From NCBI RefSeq assembly GCF_001639725.1, contig NZ_LTAW01000003.1, positions 423,159 through 487,158 on the forward strand: a stretch of 64,000 nucleotides of DNA. The letters are read 5' to 3'. This document shows, in pieces, positions 30,330-41,081 of the stretch. The notes under the pieces are model-generated. The model was given only the letters and a program-made list of their open reading frames with translations, ran no database searches and was not told the origin of the DNA. The stretch comes from Marinomonas atlantica. Lineage in GTDB: Bacteria; Pseudomonadota; Gammaproteobacteria; Pseudomonadales; Marinomonadaceae. Both the position numbers and the translations under genes were made by a program. The stretch's first letter is position 1, and every line of letters begins with the position of its first letter.

Positions 30330-32113
30330 ACACGAACGAACACAATTTTTCCCCAAGCAAATGGCGCTTATATCTTGTATACGCCATCGCTTTTGCTTTG
30401 TTTTCCATTGCCGCAGGACGTTTGTTCTACTTAACGGTACTTGATAAAGAGTTTTTGCAAAACCAAGGCGAAATGCGAGCGGTCCGTACAGAATCCATTC
30501 CTGCTACTCGTGGCATGATCTTAGATCGCAATGGTGAGCCGTTAGCGGTTAGTACCCCGACATGGACTGTGATTGCGAACCCTAAGATGTTATGGGGTTT
30601 AGATAAAGATCCTGAGAACTTATCAAAACCTGTTGGCGAGCGCTTGTACCCAGAAAAAGAAATTAAACGTCTGGCGGATGCAATGGGCGTAGGATCGGCG
30701 TTATTGAAAGAGCGCTTTGAGATAAACCGTAACAAAGGGTTTATGTATTTGAAGCGTCAGGTGCCACCACCGGAAGCAGAAGTTATTTTGGATGCTGACA
30801 TTGTTGGTGTAAGTAAGATCAAAGAGTACAAGCGATTTTACCCTGCGGGTGAGGTGACCGCTCAAGTAGTTGGCTTTACCAATATCGATGATAAGGGGCA
30901 GGAGGGAATTGAGCTCGCTTATGAACAAGCTCTGGAAGGTCAGCCAGGCAAAATCTCTTACATGAAAGATCTCAAGGGCAATATTATTCGAACGCTGGGT
31001 CAAGAAGTTCCAGAGCAAGCGGGCGAAAATATCGAGCTTAGTATTGATATGCGTCTACAATACATGGCATATCGAGAGCTAAAGGCAGTGGTGACTGAGC
31101 AGCGCGCTAGCTCAGCATCTGCGGTTATTCTTGATGTACGCACAGGTGAAATTCTGGCGATGGTCAATCAGCCATCTTTCAATCCTAATGACCGATCCAA
31201 TCTAGAGCCTGACGAATTGCGTAACCGAGCTGTCATTGACTTGTTTGAGCCAGGGTCCACCATGAAGCCATTTTCCGTGACAGCAGCATTGCGCTCTGGT
31301 CAATACTCGACTGAGTCTATTATTGACACAAATCCTGGCTATCTGCGTTTCGGGCGTTACACCATCCGCGACTTTAGAAATTACGGTGAAATCGACTTAG
31401 AGACATTGTTAGTGAAGTCGAGTAACGTTGGGACCTCTCGTATTGCGCTATCGCTACCGCAAGATACCATTTGGAATATGTTTTACGAATTGGGTATTGG
31501 TTCACCAGTAGGTCTTGGGTTTCCTGGGGAAGCCACAGGCAAGTTGCCTATGCATCCTAAGTGGCACCCTTCTGAAATTGCAACCTTATCTTATGGTTAC
31601 GGTTTATCTTTGTCTACCTTGCAGCTAGCGCAGGCTTATATGACACTAGCTAACCATGGTTACAAAGTGCCAGTTACGCTGTTTAAGCAGGATATTCCCC
31701 CACAAGGTGACCAAGTGATTCCTGCTAATATTGCACAAGACGTCGTTCATATGTTGCAGGCCGTTGTTACGAAAGGCTCTGGTAAAAAAGCTCAGATTCC
31801 TGGGTACAATGTCGCAGGTAAAACAGGCACGGTTCACAAAGTGGGATCGGGTGGTTATGAGTATGATCAGTATATTTCGTTGTTTGCAGGGATTGCGCCA
31901 GCAACGAGCCCTCGACTGGCGATGGTGGTTATGGTGAATGACCCCAAAGGCCGTAAATACTATGGTGGTGAAGTCTCAGCACCTGTGTTTTCTCGCGTAA
32001 TGGAAGGTGCGCTGACTACCTTGAATATTCCGCCTGATCGTCCCGAAGGTTTAAGAGAAGTTCGCTTGGACAATACGAATAAGGCACCGTATCGAATCGT
32101 AAAAGGAAACTAA
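30326..32113 (+). CDS. ftsI: Septal peptidoglycan transpeptidase FtsI (PBP3)
   Basis: FtsI is the class B penicillin-binding protein that cross-links septal peptidoglycan, working with the glycosyltransferase FtsW. The 595-aa protein has one N-terminal membrane helix (about 16-37) and a pedestal domain. The transpeptidase domain carries all three active-site motifs: S311-T-M-K314, S365-S-N367 and K499-T-G501. RGMILDRNG and VGFTNIDDKGQEGIE are PBP dimerisation-domain hallmarks. The ATG overlaps the ftsL stop (ATGA). Confidence 0.97.
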   Translation: MNTNEHNFSPSKWRLYLVYAIAFALFSIAAGRLFYLTVLDKEFLQNQGEMRAVRTESIPATRGMILDRNGEPLAVSTPTWTVIANPKMLWGLDKDPENLSKPVGERLYPEKEIKRLADAMGVGSALLKERFEINRNKGFMYLKRQVPPPEAEVILDADIVGVSKIKEYKRFYPAGEVTAQVVGFTNIDDKGQEGIELAYEQALEGQPGKISYMKDLKGNIIRTLGQEVPEQAGENIELSIDMRLQYMAYRELKAVVTEQRASSASAVILDVRTGEILAMVNQPSFNPNDRSNLEPDELRNRAVIDLFEPGSTMKPFSVTAALRSGQYSTESIIDTNPGYLRFGRYTIRDFRNYGEIDLETLLVKSSNVGTSRIALSLPQDTIWNMFYELGIGSPVGLGFPGEATGKLPMHPKWHPSEIATLSYGYGLSLSTLQLAQAYMTLANHGYKVPVTLFKQDIPPQGDQVIPANIAQDVVHMLQAVVTKGSGKKAQIPGYNVAGKTGTVHKVGSGGYEYDQYISLFAGIAPATSPRLAMVVMVNDPKGRKYYGGEVSAPVFSRVMEGALTTLNIPPDRPEGLREVRLDNTNKAPYRIVKGN

Positions 32114-32114
32114 A

Positions 32115-33584
32115 ATGTTTACCTTTGAACAACTTCTTGAGTGGCTTGGTCTTGAGAATAGTTGGAAAATTAATCAATGTGAGTATCGGTCTTTAGAGAC
32201 CGATTCTCGTTTAGTGACTCCTGAAACAATATTTGTGGCGCTCCCTGGTGTTTCTAGTCAAGGCTGGGATTACTTGGATCAAGTTGCAGATAATGGTTGT
32301 CACATAGCGCTTGTGCCTGCTGGTCTGAATCTTCAGCACAGCAGATTGACCTTGATCGAAGTGGATGACATTGAGTTAGCGCTCGCAACGTTAGCGCGTC
32401 ATGTCTATGGCCCTGTTCCTGCTCACATTGTTGCGGTCACGGGGACGAATGGCAAGTCCAGTATTTGTTACTATGTGGCTCAATTAGCAGAAGCTGCTGG
32501 TGTGCCGAGCGCCATGATAGGTACTTTTGGAATAGGCTCTTTGCATGACCTGCAAGAAGCTAAACAAACCACACCTGATTTGCTTACCTTACACAAACTT
32601 TTATCCTCTTTTGCAGCGCAAGGTATTGAATTGGTTGCGTTTGAGGCATCTTCCCATGCATTAGATCAAAACCGCTTGGCTGGTGTGCCAGTGTCAACCG
32701 CGATTTTCTCAAACCTTACTCGTGACCACCTTGATTACCATGGCTCTATGACGTCTTATGCTCAGGCTAAGCGACGTCTATTTGAATTCGAAACTTTACA
32801 GCGCAGTATTGTTTGCACTGACTCGGATTATGCAGATTATATGGCGCACGGGAGTGTTGCACCGGTGTGGCGTTATTCGTCTCAGGCTACTTCGGGTGCA
32901 GAGTTTGGGGTGAGTAATAAAACGTTTTGCCAGATGGGTTTGCAGCTATCAATTAAAATACATACTAATCGTTACGATGCTTTTTTGCCGTTACTTGGTG
33001 AGTTCAATGTACAAAATGCCTTGGCGGCACTGGCCGCCGTATTAAGTGAAGTAAAACACGAAGCTAGGTTGGTGAAGGCGCTTAGTGGCTTAAAAGGTGC
33101 ACCAGGCCGAATGCAGCCCTGCAAAGCTGAGCACGCGCCTTTGGTTTTAGTGGATTACGCGCATACGTCTGATGCTTTGGACGTGGCGTTAAGGGCGATT
33201 CATGATCATGCGAGTGGTCGAGTGATTTGTGTCTTTGGCTGTGGTGGAGATCGAGATAAAGGCAAGCGTCCTTTGATGTTGGCCGTTGCACAACAGCAGG
33301 CGGATCACGTGTGGTTGACGTCGGATAATCCTCGTACTGAGTCACCGCTGGCTATTATAGACGATGTATTGACGGCGTTAGATTCGAACCTCGCGCTTGT
33401 ATCGGTAGAGGTTGATCGGCGCAAAGCGATTGCCCAGGCCATCGCTTTGGCGGCACCGGATGACATTGTGTTGATTGCGGGTAAAGGGCACGAGACCTAC
33501 CAAGAGATTAATGGTGTACGTCACCACTTTGATGATTGTGAGGAGGCGCGTAACGCGCTCAATACGTATGTTGAAAACACTTAG
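32115..33584 (+). CDS. murE: UDP-MurNAc-L-Ala-D-Glu:meso-DAP ligase
   Basis: MurE adds the third residue of the peptidoglycan stem peptide. The 489-aa protein has the ATP-binding GTNGKSS (110-116), SNLTRDHLDYHGS, DYAHTSDAL and D404-N-P-R407. The last is the specificity motif for meso-diaminopimelate, as expected for a Gram-negative. AAGGAAAC precedes ATG 32115. Its 3' end overlaps murF by 17 bases. Confidence 0.97.
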   Translation: MFTFEQLLEWLGLENSWKINQCEYRSLETDSRLVTPETIFVALPGVSSQGWDYLDQVADNGCHIALVPAGLNLQHSRLTLIEVDDIELALATLARHVYGPVPAHIVAVTGTNGKSSICYYVAQLAEAAGVPSAMIGTFGIGSLHDLQEAKQTTPDLLTLHKLLSSFAAQGIELVAFEASSHALDQNRLAGVPVSTAIFSNLTRDHLDYHGSMTSYAQAKRRLFEFETLQRSIVCTDSDYADYMAHGSVAPVWRYSSQATSGAEFGVSNKTFCQMGLQLSIKIHTNRYDAFLPLLGEFNVQNALAALAAVLSEVKHEARLVKALSGLKGAPGRMQPCKAEHAPLVLVDYAHTSDALDVALRAIHDHASGRVICVFGCGGDRDKGKRPLMLAVAQQQADHVWLTSDNPRTESPLAIIDDVLTALDSNLALVSVEVDRRKAIAQAIALAAPDDIVLIAGKGHETYQEINGVRHHFDDCEEARNALNTYVENT

Positions 33585-34929
33585 ATTATCAGAAATTGCA
33601 GCAGAAGTAGGCGGCTCATTAATTGGGTCGGATGCACTCATTGCCGGTGTTTCAACAGATTCTCGCGATGACTTAGAGGGCAAACTGTTTGTTGCGTTGG
33701 TAGGGGAGCGCTTTGATGGACATGACTTTTCCGAGCAGGTGATTACCCTGGGGGCGTCTGCAGTCTTGGTCAGTTCGCCTGTGAATGTAACGCCACGTAT
33801 TGAAGTGTCCGATACGGGCGCCGCCTACGCGACAATTGCTCGCATGCAGAGACGTTTCTATAAGCATCCAGTGGTTGCAATTACAGGTAGCAATGGCAAA
33901 ACCAGTGTTAAAGATTGGCTGGCAAATGCCTTAGCTCAATCTACTAAAGTGTTGAAAACTCAAAGTAACCTTAATAACCAAATTGGTGTGCCAAAAACGC
34001 TTCTTCAGCTTCAGTCAGACGATCGGTTTGCCGTTATTGAAGCGGGTACAAGCTTTCCTGGCGAAATTGAGAGACTAGGCACTAGCATTGAAGCAGATGT
34101 TGTTGTGTTGACCAATGCCAGTGGTAGTCATTTATTGGGGTTTGGCTCCATTCAAGGGATTGCTGTTGAAAAGGGTAAGCTGATAGAGACGTCTAAACCT
34201 AGTGCGACGGTAGTACTTAATGCTGATGACCCTTCTTTTGACTATTGGCAAAGCTTACTTGGGCAGCGTTCATTGCTGTCGTTTTCATTTAATAATGACT
34301 GTGCCACCTTGTTCGCTAAGCAAGTAAATGAAAGTGTTGATGGATCCACGACCACGTTAGTTTACAATCAAAACACCTACCAGTTACAGCTTGACCGACC
34401 CGGTCGTCATCATGTTGCAAATGCGATGGCCGTGGCGCTGGCAATGATGGCGTTAGGGTTTGAAATAATGGATGTTTTATCGAAGCTTAAGCACCCAGAG
34501 CAAGTCCCTGGGCGAATGGAGCTTTTGACGGGAAAAAGGGAAGCCGTCATCATTAATGATTGTTACAATGCCAGCCCAAAATCGGTTGAAGCCGCGATGG
34601 ATGTATTGGCGCTGTATAAAACACACTCAAAATGGATGGTTTTGGGGGCGCTCGGTGAATTAGGCGACTTAGAGCAATCTATACACGAAGGTCTTGGAGA
34701 CTATGCTGCCAAAGTGGGTATTGACCACTTGGTAACGATTGGCCCAGTTGCCAGTTTTGCAGCCATTGGTTTTGAAAACAAAAAACGATCAGAGCAATTG
34801 TCTCATCGTTGTGCAACCAAACACGAAGCGCTTGCTCTCTTGCAGGCACTTAATTACGAACATGTCATTTTGGTGAAAGGCTCTCGTTCGGCCAAAATGG
34901 AAGATATTGTTAACGCTCTCAAAAATTAG
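33568..34929 (+). CDS. murF: UDP-MurNAc-tripeptide:D-Ala-D-Ala ligase
   Basis: MurF completes the UDP-MurNAc pentapeptide. The 453-aa protein has an N-terminal UDP-binding domain ([20 protein letters not shown]), the P-loop [27 protein letters not shown] and the C-terminal [15 protein letters not shown]. The start at ATG 33568 lies inside the murE 3' end. Frame and the family N terminus ([11 protein letters not shown]) support this over an upstream in-frame GTG near 33475. No good ribosome site is adjacent, so coupling to murE translation is likely. Confidence 0.95.
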   Translation: MLKTLRLSEIAAEVGGSLIGSDALIAGVSTDSRDDLEGKLFVALVGERFDGHDFSEQVITLGASAVLVSSPVNVTPRIEVSDTGAAYATIARMQRRFYKHPVVAITGSNGKTSVKDWLANALAQSTKVLKTQSNLNNQIGVPKTLLQLQSDDRFAVIEAGTSFPGEIERLGTSIEADVVVLTNASGSHLLGFGSIQGIAVEKGKLIETSKPSATVVLNADDPSFDYWQSLLGQRSLLSFSFNNDCATLFAKQVNESVDGSTTTLVYNQNTYQLQLDRPGRHHVANAMAVALAMMALGFEIMDVLSKLKHPEQVPGRMELLTGKREAVIINDCYNASPKSVEAAMDVLALYKTHSKWMVLGALGELGDLEQSIHEGLGDYAAKVGIDHLVTIGPVASFAAIGFENKKRSEQLSHRCATKHEALALLQALNYEHVILVKGSRSAKMEDIVNALKN

Positions 34930-34943
34930 GAATTGGCCTAACC

Positions 34944-36026
34944 ATGCTACTGCTTTTAACAGCTTACCTTAGCAAGTATTTAACGTTTTTTACTGTCTTT
35001 AACTATCTATCGTTACGTGCGATTTTAGGAGTGTTGACGGCTTTATTTATCTCCCTATTAATCGGTGGCAAAGTCATTCGTTTACTGCAACGTTTGCAGA
35101 TTGGTCAAGCTGTGCGTGATGATGGCCCTCAGTCTCACCTAAGCAAGGCGGGCACGCCGACCATGGGTGGTGTGATGATTATTTTTTCTATTAGTGTCAG
35201 CACTTTGTTGTGGGGTGACCTAACGAATCCTTATGTTTGGGTGACACTGTTGACCATGATTGCTTTTGGGGCAGTGGGTTGGGTGGATGATTACCGAAAA
35301 GTGGTCGAGAAAAATTCGCGTGGATTACCCGCTAAATGGAAATACTTTTGGCAGAGTGTCTTCGGGTTATCAGCAGCTATTTACCTTTACAGTATTGCGC
35401 AAACGCCTGCTGAAACATCTTTGTTAATTCCACTTTTAAAAGACGTTGCTATTCCGCTAGGTATATTTTATGTGGTGTTCACCTACTTTGTAATTGTCGG
35501 TACTAGTAATGCAGTGAACTTGACCGATGGCTTAGATGGTTTGGCGATTTTACCAACGGTATTAGTCGGTGGTGCGTTAGGTTTATTCGCTTACTTAACC
35601 GGCAACATAAAATTTGCCGAATACCTATTGATTCCCTACGTCGGTGGAACCGGCGAGTTGATTGTGTTTTGTGCTGCGTTAGTGGGCGCTGGCCTTGGCT
35701 TCTTGTGGTTCAATACCTATCCGGCTCAAGTATTCATGGGGGATGTAGGTGCCTTGGCTTTGGGGGCTGCACTGGGTGTTATTGCGGTCATTGTTCGACA
35801 AGAATTGGTGTTGTTTATTATGGGCGGCGTCTTCGTTATGGAGACTGTGTCGGTTATTTTGCAAGTAGCTTCCTACAAGCTCACTAAGCGTCGTATTTTC
35901 CGTATGGCACCTATCCACCATCACTTCGAGCTAAAAGGCTGGGCGGAACCAAAGGTTATTGTTCGTTTCTGGATTATCACTGTGTGCTTGGTGTTGATCG
36001 GTATTGCCACACTTAAAGTAAGGTAG
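34944..36026 (+). CDS. mraY: Phospho-MurNAc-pentapeptide transferase
   Basis: MraY transfers phospho-MurNAc-pentapeptide to undecaprenyl phosphate to make lipid I in the inner membrane. The 360-aa polytopic protein has about ten membrane helices. The first cytoplasmic signature contains [18 protein letters not shown]. The Asp-rich [11 protein letters not shown], the [10 protein letters not shown] catalytic loop and the [14 protein letters not shown] region are all conserved. It is 360 aa, identical to the E. coli length. Confidence 0.98.
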   Translation: MLLLLTAYLSKYLTFFTVFNYLSLRAILGVLTALFISLLIGGKVIRLLQRLQIGQAVRDDGPQSHLSKAGTPTMGGVMIIFSISVSTLLWGDLTNPYVWVTLLTMIAFGAVGWVDDYRKVVEKNSRGLPAKWKYFWQSVFGLSAAIYLYSIAQTPAETSLLIPLLKDVAIPLGIFYVVFTYFVIVGTSNAVNLTDGLDGLAILPTVLVGGALGLFAYLTGNIKFAEYLLIPYVGGTGELIVFCAALVGAGLGFLWFNTYPAQVFMGDVGALALGAALGVIAVIVRQELVLFIMGGVFVMETVSVILQVASYKLTKRRIFRMAPIHHHFELKGWAEPKVIVRFWIITVCLVLIGIATLKVR

Positions 36027-36030
36027 TTGC

Positions 36031-37380
36031 ATGTCTCTTATTTCTTCAGATCGCGTTCGTGCAGTGGTGGGGCTTGGTGTCAGTGGTGTGTCTACGGCGC
36101 AATTTTTGGCAAGTAAGGGGCTGGACTTTTACGTGGTAGATTCTCGTGAAAATCCCCCAGGGCTTGATCAGGTTAAAGCTATTTGCCCTGCAGATCGAAT
36201 TTTTACAGGCAGTCTAGAGCATTTAAAGACACTCGGAGCGACGGAACTGTTTGTGAGTCCCGGTATTGCGTTGGCAACACCAGTACTGCAAACGTTAGCT
36301 GAGCAAGGTGTTGCTATGCGTGGTGACATTGATTTGTTCCGCGATTATGCCAATGCTCCGTTTATTGCGATCACGGGGTCGAATGCCAAAAGTACCGTAA
36401 CCACTTTGGTTAATGAGTTGTTATTGGTAATTGGTAAGCGTTCCGTGGCAGGTGGCAACTTAGGGCTGCCTGCGTTGGATCTGTTAGCAGAAGATGTGGA
36501 TTATTATGTACTGGAACTGTCCAGTTTTCAGTTGGAAACAACGCAAGGTTTGCAAGCTGATGTAGCGTGTTTGCTAAATGTATCAGCAGATCATATGGAT
36601 CGTTACGATGATCTATACAGCTATCAGCGCGCTAAACAGCGAGTATACCGTGGTTGTAAGGCCGCGGTATGCAATAAGCAAGATATCCTAACGGCGCCTT
36701 TGTTGGCGCAGAATACCCCTGTTCGAGCTTTTTCCAAAGGTAGCCCAGATCTAAAAGAATTCGGCATCTTGAAAGATGAAGATGGGGTGTGGTTGTGTCA
36801 TGGGGTTAAGCGTCTTTACAACACCAAAGACATTAAGCTTAAAGGAGAGCATAACTATGCCAATGTCCTAGCCTGCTTAGCAATATTAGATATATTGAAT
36901 CTCCCAATTGATACACCGGAAGTAGCTGGTGTATTGGCACAATTTGCTGGTCTGCCGCATCGTTGTGAAACGGTTCGAGAAACAGAAGGCGTGGTTTACA
37001 TCAATGATTCGAAAGGCACGAATGTCGGCGCCACCTTGGCGGCACTGGAAGGCTTAGGTAATAAACAAGCCAAGCATATTCATTTGATTGCCGGTGGCGT
37101 GGGTAAGGGCGCGGATTTCGCACCGCTGGCACCGGCTTTAGCAAAGTTTGTCAGTCACCTTTATGTTTTTGGTAAAGATGCGGATCAGATCATCGACATT
37201 CTTCCATCACAGACTTCATACTCTGAGCATACAGATTTGGTCGATGTGATGAGTGCAGTGAAAGGAAAAGTAGAGCAAGGTGATATCGTACTTTTCTCCC
37301 CTGCATGCGCCAGCTTTGATCAATATAAGAACTTTGAAATTCGTGGCGAGCATTTCCAAGCGTTGGTTAAGCAGCTATGA
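36031..37380 (+). CDS. murD: UDP-MurNAc-L-alanine:D-glutamate ligase
   Basis: MurD adds D-glutamate to UDP-MurNAc-L-Ala in the cytoplasm. The 449-aa protein has an N-terminal Rossmann domain (VVGLGVSGVSTAQFL), the ATP loop ITGSNAKSTVTTL, LNVSADHMDRYDD, and a C-terminal domain with INDSKGTNVGATLAAL and FSPACASFDQYKNFE. It starts four bases after mraY, and its stop overlaps the ftsW ATG (ATGA). Confidence 0.97.
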   Translation: MSLISSDRVRAVVGLGVSGVSTAQFLASKGLDFYVVDSRENPPGLDQVKAICPADRIFTGSLEHLKTLGATELFVSPGIALATPVLQTLAEQGVAMRGDIDLFRDYANAPFIAITGSNAKSTVTTLVNELLLVIGKRSVAGGNLGLPALDLLAEDVDYYVLELSSFQLETTQGLQADVACLLNVSADHMDRYDDLYSYQRAKQRVYRGCKAAVCNKQDILTAPLLAQNTPVRAFSKGSPDLKEFGILKDEDGVWLCHGVKRLYNTKDIKLKGEHNYANVLACLAILDILNLPIDTPEVAGVLAQFAGLPHRCETVRETEGVVYINDSKGTNVGATLAALEGLGNKQAKHIHLIAGGVGKGADFAPLAPALAKFVSHLYVFGKDADQIIDILPSQTSYSEHTDLVDVMSAVKGKVEQGDIVLFSPACASFDQYKNFEIRGEHFQALVKQL

Positions 37381-38588
37381 ACATTCGCGAGTTTCTAGAG
37401 CCTGTTTCCTATCAAGAGCTTCGTAAGGTCGATGCTGTGTTTGTTGCATCGGTGGCTTGCGTTTTAGTGTTGGGAATCGTCATGGTTTCTAGTGCGTCAA
37501 TTTTTTTATCTGAAACAAAATATGGCCACCCGTTTTATTTTATGGTCCGGCAACTTATTTATTTGATGATTGGCTTGGGTTTTGGCTACTTCATGATGTC
37601 GGTACCGACAGAGGTGCTGCATAAATATGGCGTGCCGTTAATGCTGTTCTCATTGTTATTGCTTATTTTAGTGTTGGTGCCGGGGATCGGTAAAACAGTA
37701 AACGGTAGTCGGCGTTGGATTAATTTAGTGGTCTTCAACTTGCAGGCATCGGAAGTCGCTAAGGTCTGTATGGTGGTGTATGTCTCGGGGTATTTGGTGC
37801 GTCGAGCAGATCGTGTTAGGCAGCAGTTGATGGGCTCAGGGATGCCGATGGTGGTGTCCTTTTTGTTTTTAATTTGTTTGCTGTTAGAGCCCGATTTTGG
37901 TGCTTCAGTTGTATTAATTGGTACGGTTATAGCGCTGCTTTTTATTGCTGGTGCACCTATTTATCAGTTCATTGGGTTGGTTGTCGCGGTCGTCGCAGCA
38001 TTAGGTGTGGTTGCTGTATCGGAAAGTTATCGTATTAAGCGCCTGATGAACTTTATTGATCCATGGGCAGATCCTTACAATGACGGTTACCAATTGTCCC
38101 AGGCCTTGATTGCTTATGGGCGTGGTGAGTGGTTTGGATTAGGACTTGGCAATAGTGTGCAAAAATTAGCCTACTTGCCAGAGGCGCACACTGATTTTGT
38201 ATTTTCGATCTGGGTCGAAGAAACCGGCATGTTTGGTGGTATGTTGTTACTAGGTGCCTTTGGTTTTATGTTGTCTAGGGCATTTAATATAGGGCAGAAA
38301 GCCATGCGTCTGGGGCGCTTGTTCCAAGGTTACATGTGTTTTGGTTTTTCGATTTTGATTTTGGCGCAGGTCATAATCAATGTTGGGGTGAATACAGGTT
38401 TTCTTCCGACGAAAGGCCTAACACTGCCCTTAATTAGCTACGGTGGTAGTAGCTTAATTATTACGTTAGCCAGTTTGTTTGTTATTGCACGAGTTGATAT
38501 TGAAAATCGACGTATTGAGCCTGAGTTAGATATAGACGAAAAACGCTCGGATAAAGAACGAATGATTAGGGAAACAGGGGACGCTTAG
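37377..38588 (+). CDS. ftsW: Septal peptidoglycan glycosyltransferase FtsW
   Basis: FtsW is the SEDS-family polymerase of septal glycan strands, paired with FtsI. The 403-aa protein has about ten membrane helices. SEDS signatures include GSRRWINL, LLEPDFGASVVL, AYGRGEWFGLGLGNSVQKLAYLPEAHTDFVF (trimmed; it contains the catalytic Asp region) and LPLISYGGSSLI. The hydrophilic C terminus (RRIEPELDIDEKRSD) fits the cytoplasmic tail. It is translationally coupled to murD. Confidence 0.97.
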   Translation: MNIREFLEPVSYQELRKVDAVFVASVACVLVLGIVMVSSASIFLSETKYGHPFYFMVRQLIYLMIGLGFGYFMMSVPTEVLHKYGVPLMLFSLLLLILVLVPGIGKTVNGSRRWINLVVFNLQASEVAKVCMVVYVSGYLVRRADRVRQQLMGSGMPMVVSFLFLICLLLEPDFGASVVLIGTVIALLFIAGAPIYQFIGLVVAVVAALGVVAVSESYRIKRLMNFIDPWADPYNDGYQLSQALIAYGRGEWFGLGLGNSVQKLAYLPEAHTDFVFSIWVEETGMFGGMLLLGAFGFMLSRAFNIGQKAMRLGRLFQGYMCFGFSILILAQVIINVGVNTGFLPTKGLTLPLISYGGSSLIITLASLFVIARVDIENRRIEPELDIDEKRSDKERMIRETGDA

Positions 38589-38589
38589 T

Positions 38590-39663
38590 TTGTCTAAACC
38601 TAAGAAAGTAATGTTGATGGCGGGTGGTACAGGTGGTCATATTTATCCGGCATTAGCTTGTGCGGAAAAATTTGCCTCGTTAGGTATGGATGTTTGCTGG
38701 ATGGGCTCTGCTGGCGGTATGGAAGAAACATTGGTGTCGAAGCACGATATTCCATTGCACACTGTTTCCATTAAAGGGGTCCGTGGAAAAGGCACATTGG
38801 GCCTGTTAGCCGCACCTTGGCGTGTTGCTCATTCGATTGGTCAAGCGATCGCCATTCTTCGACGGGAAAACCCCGATTTAGTATTAGGTATGGGTGGGTT
38901 TGTTGCGGGTCCTGGTGGTGTCGCAGCGAAGATTCTGGGCATTCCTTTGGCAATTCATGAGCAAAATGCGGTAGCTGGTACAACCAATACTTTGCTGTCT
39001 AAAATTGCCAAGCTCAAATTGCAAGCGTTTGCTGGCGCCTTGTCAAACGGGTTGACCGTGGGTAACCCAGTGCGTGGCGCTATTTTAGCTCAACAAACGC
39101 GCCCTGTTAGGGAAGAGCCTTCACGACCTCTACGTTTGTTGGTGGTAGGGGGCAGTTTAGGTGCGAAGGCGATTAACGATGTGATACCGCAATTATTATC
39201 TGAGTGGTCTCATGAAACACGTTTAGATGTGTGGCATCAAACCGGCCCACGAAACCATGAGGCTGTTTCGACAGATTATCGTCGTTTGAATGTAGAGGCT
39301 CGTGTGGATGCTTACATTGATGATATGGCGCAAGCGTATTATTGGGCGGATGTGGTTGTATGTCGTGCAGGCGCTATGACCATCAGTGAGCTGGCGATTG
39401 CCGGCTTGCCTTCGATTTTAGTGCCGTATCCCCATGCTATAGATGACCATCAAACGGCGAATGCTCGTTCATTGGAAGATGTTGGTGCTGCGTATTTAAT
39501 GCCGCAGCCAACCTTGTCTGTAGCAAGCCTTGAAAAGTGTTTAGCTGATATGGCTAACGATTCGAACAAATTAAGAACAATGGCTGAGCAAGCAAAGCTT
39601 GCTGCTCATCCGGATGCCACTCAAACGGTGGTGTCCCAGTGCATAAGGTTAATGAAGAAATGA
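38590..39663 (+). CDS. murG: UDP-GlcNAc:lipid I GlcNAc transferase MurG
   Basis: MurG makes lipid II at the inner face of the membrane. The 357-aa GT-B protein has G-loop 1 [65 protein letters not shown] and DDHQTANA. The start is TTG 38590, one base past the ftsW stop. AGGGGA (38576-38581) is correctly spaced, and the next in-frame ATG would remove residues just before the G-loop. Its stop overlaps the murC ATG. Confidence 0.96.
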   Translation: MSKPKKVMLMAGGTGGHIYPALACAEKFASLGMDVCWMGSAGGMEETLVSKHDIPLHTVSIKGVRGKGTLGLLAAPWRVAHSIGQAIAILRRENPDLVLGMGGFVAGPGGVAAKILGIPLAIHEQNAVAGTTNTLLSKIAKLKLQAFAGALSNGLTVGNPVRGAILAQQTRPVREEPSRPLRLLVVGGSLGAKAINDVIPQLLSEWSHETRLDVWHQTGPRNHEAVSTDYRRLNVEARVDAYIDDMAQAYYWADVVVCRAGAMTISELAIAGLPSILVPYPHAIDDHQTANARSLEDVGAAYLMPQPTLSVASLEKCLADMANDSNKLRTMAEQAKLAAHPDATQTVVSQCIRLMKK

Positions 39664-41081
39664 TGGAAGCTAAGTTTCGCTACGACATCCCGACAATGCG
39701 TCGTATTCAAAATATCCACTTTATTGGTGTGGGGGGTGTGGGCATGTCAGGCATCGCCGAAGTACTTTCGAACCAAGGGTATAACGTAAGCGGCTCAGAT
39801 ATGAAAGCTTCCGCTACAACTGAGCGTTTATCGACGTTGGGTGTTGAAATTCATATTGGGCATCAAGAAGACAACGTTAAAAATGCCCATGTCATTGTCG
39901 TATCGAGCGCGATTGATAGCAGTAACCCTGAAATTAAATGGGGCAAAGAGAACCGTATTCCGATTGTTCCTCGTGCTGAAATGTTGGCAGAATTAATGCG
40001 CTATCGTCATGGTATTGCTGTGGCCGGTACGCATGGTAAAACAACCACCACCAGTTTGATGGCCTCTATCTTAGCTGCAACGGATGAATCCCCAACGTTC
40101 GTAATTGGTGGTCGCTTAACCAGTGCAGGGGCCAATGCACAGCTTGGTAGCAGCAAATACCTTGTGGCAGAGGCCGATGAGAGTGATGCGTCGTTCCTTC
40201 ACTTACAGCCTCAAACAGTGATCGTGACGAATATTGATGAAGACCACATGGACACCTATAACGGTGATTTTGAGCAGGTTAAGCACACTTTTATTGAGTT
40301 TGTTCATAACTTGCCATTTTACGGTCTGGCGGTTTTATGTGTAGACGATGATAACGTCCGTGAAATTATGCCTTCTCTAAGTCGTCCTGTCTTAACCTAC
40401 GGCATTGATCAGGTAGCAGATTATTATGCGACCGAGATTTCCCAAAAAGGACGCTTTTGTGAGTTTTTAGCACACCGTCCTGAAGGCGAACCTTTGCGTA
40501 TTCGTTTGCCAATGCCGGGTCGACACAATATTTTGAATGCGTTAGCTACCATTGCGGTAGCAACCGATTTAGGTGTCGATGCTGCAGCGATTCAAGCAGG
40601 GCTAATGGGCTTTGAAGGGGTTGGGCGACGCTTCCAAGAGCAAGGTGACTTAGCGCTGGCAGAAGGCGGTAGCGTTATGTTTGTTGATGATTACGGTCAT
40701 CACCCTAGTGAAGTGAAAGCGACGATCAAATCGATTCGAGATGGATGGCCTGAAAAACGCCTAGTAATGGTTTACCAGCCGCATCGTTATACGCGTACTC
40801 GAGATCTTTATGAGGACTTTGTAAAGGTACTTTCAAAAGTTGATGTGTTGCTATTATTGGATGTGTACTCCGCTGGTGAGACACCTATTAACGGGGCTGA
40901 CAGCAAATCTATGTGTGGCAGCATTCGTCAACGCGGTAATGTAGACCCAATTCATGTCAGTAGTGAGGACGATTTGCGTTCAATCTTGGCAAATGTTTTA
41001 CGCCCCGACGACTTGCTGATCACGCAAGGAGCTGGTGATATAGGCGCGATTTCTAAAAAGTTGGCTGCTCAGGGGGTTTAA
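39660..41081 (+). CDS. murC: UDP-MurNAc:L-alanine ligase
   Basis: MurC adds the first amino acid of the stem peptide. From ATG 39660, which overlaps the murG stop, it has 473 aa. Motifs in order are [16 protein letters not shown], the ATP loop [47 protein letters not shown] and [15 protein letters not shown]. An immediately following ATG (39663) is an alternative, as is an in-frame GTG at 39639 inside murG; neither changes the conserved core. Confidence 0.96.
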   Translation: MMEAKFRYDIPTMRRIQNIHFIGVGGVGMSGIAEVLSNQGYNVSGSDMKASATTERLSTLGVEIHIGHQEDNVKNAHVIVVSSAIDSSNPEIKWGKENRIPIVPRAEMLAELMRYRHGIAVAGTHGKTTTTSLMASILAATDESPTFVIGGRLTSAGANAQLGSSKYLVAEADESDASFLHLQPQTVIVTNIDEDHMDTYNGDFEQVKHTFIEFVHNLPFYGLAVLCVDDDNVREIMPSLSRPVLTYGIDQVADYYATEISQKGRFCEFLAHRPEGEPLRIRLPMPGRHNILNALATIAVATDLGVDAAAIQAGLMGFEGVGRRFQEQGDLALAEGGSVMFVDDYGHHPSEVKATIKSIRDGWPEKRLVMVYQPHRYTRTRDLYEDFVKVLSKVDVLLLLDVYSAGETPINGADSKSMCGSIRQRGNVDPIHVSSEDDLRSILANVLRPDDLLITQGAGDIGAISKKLAAQGV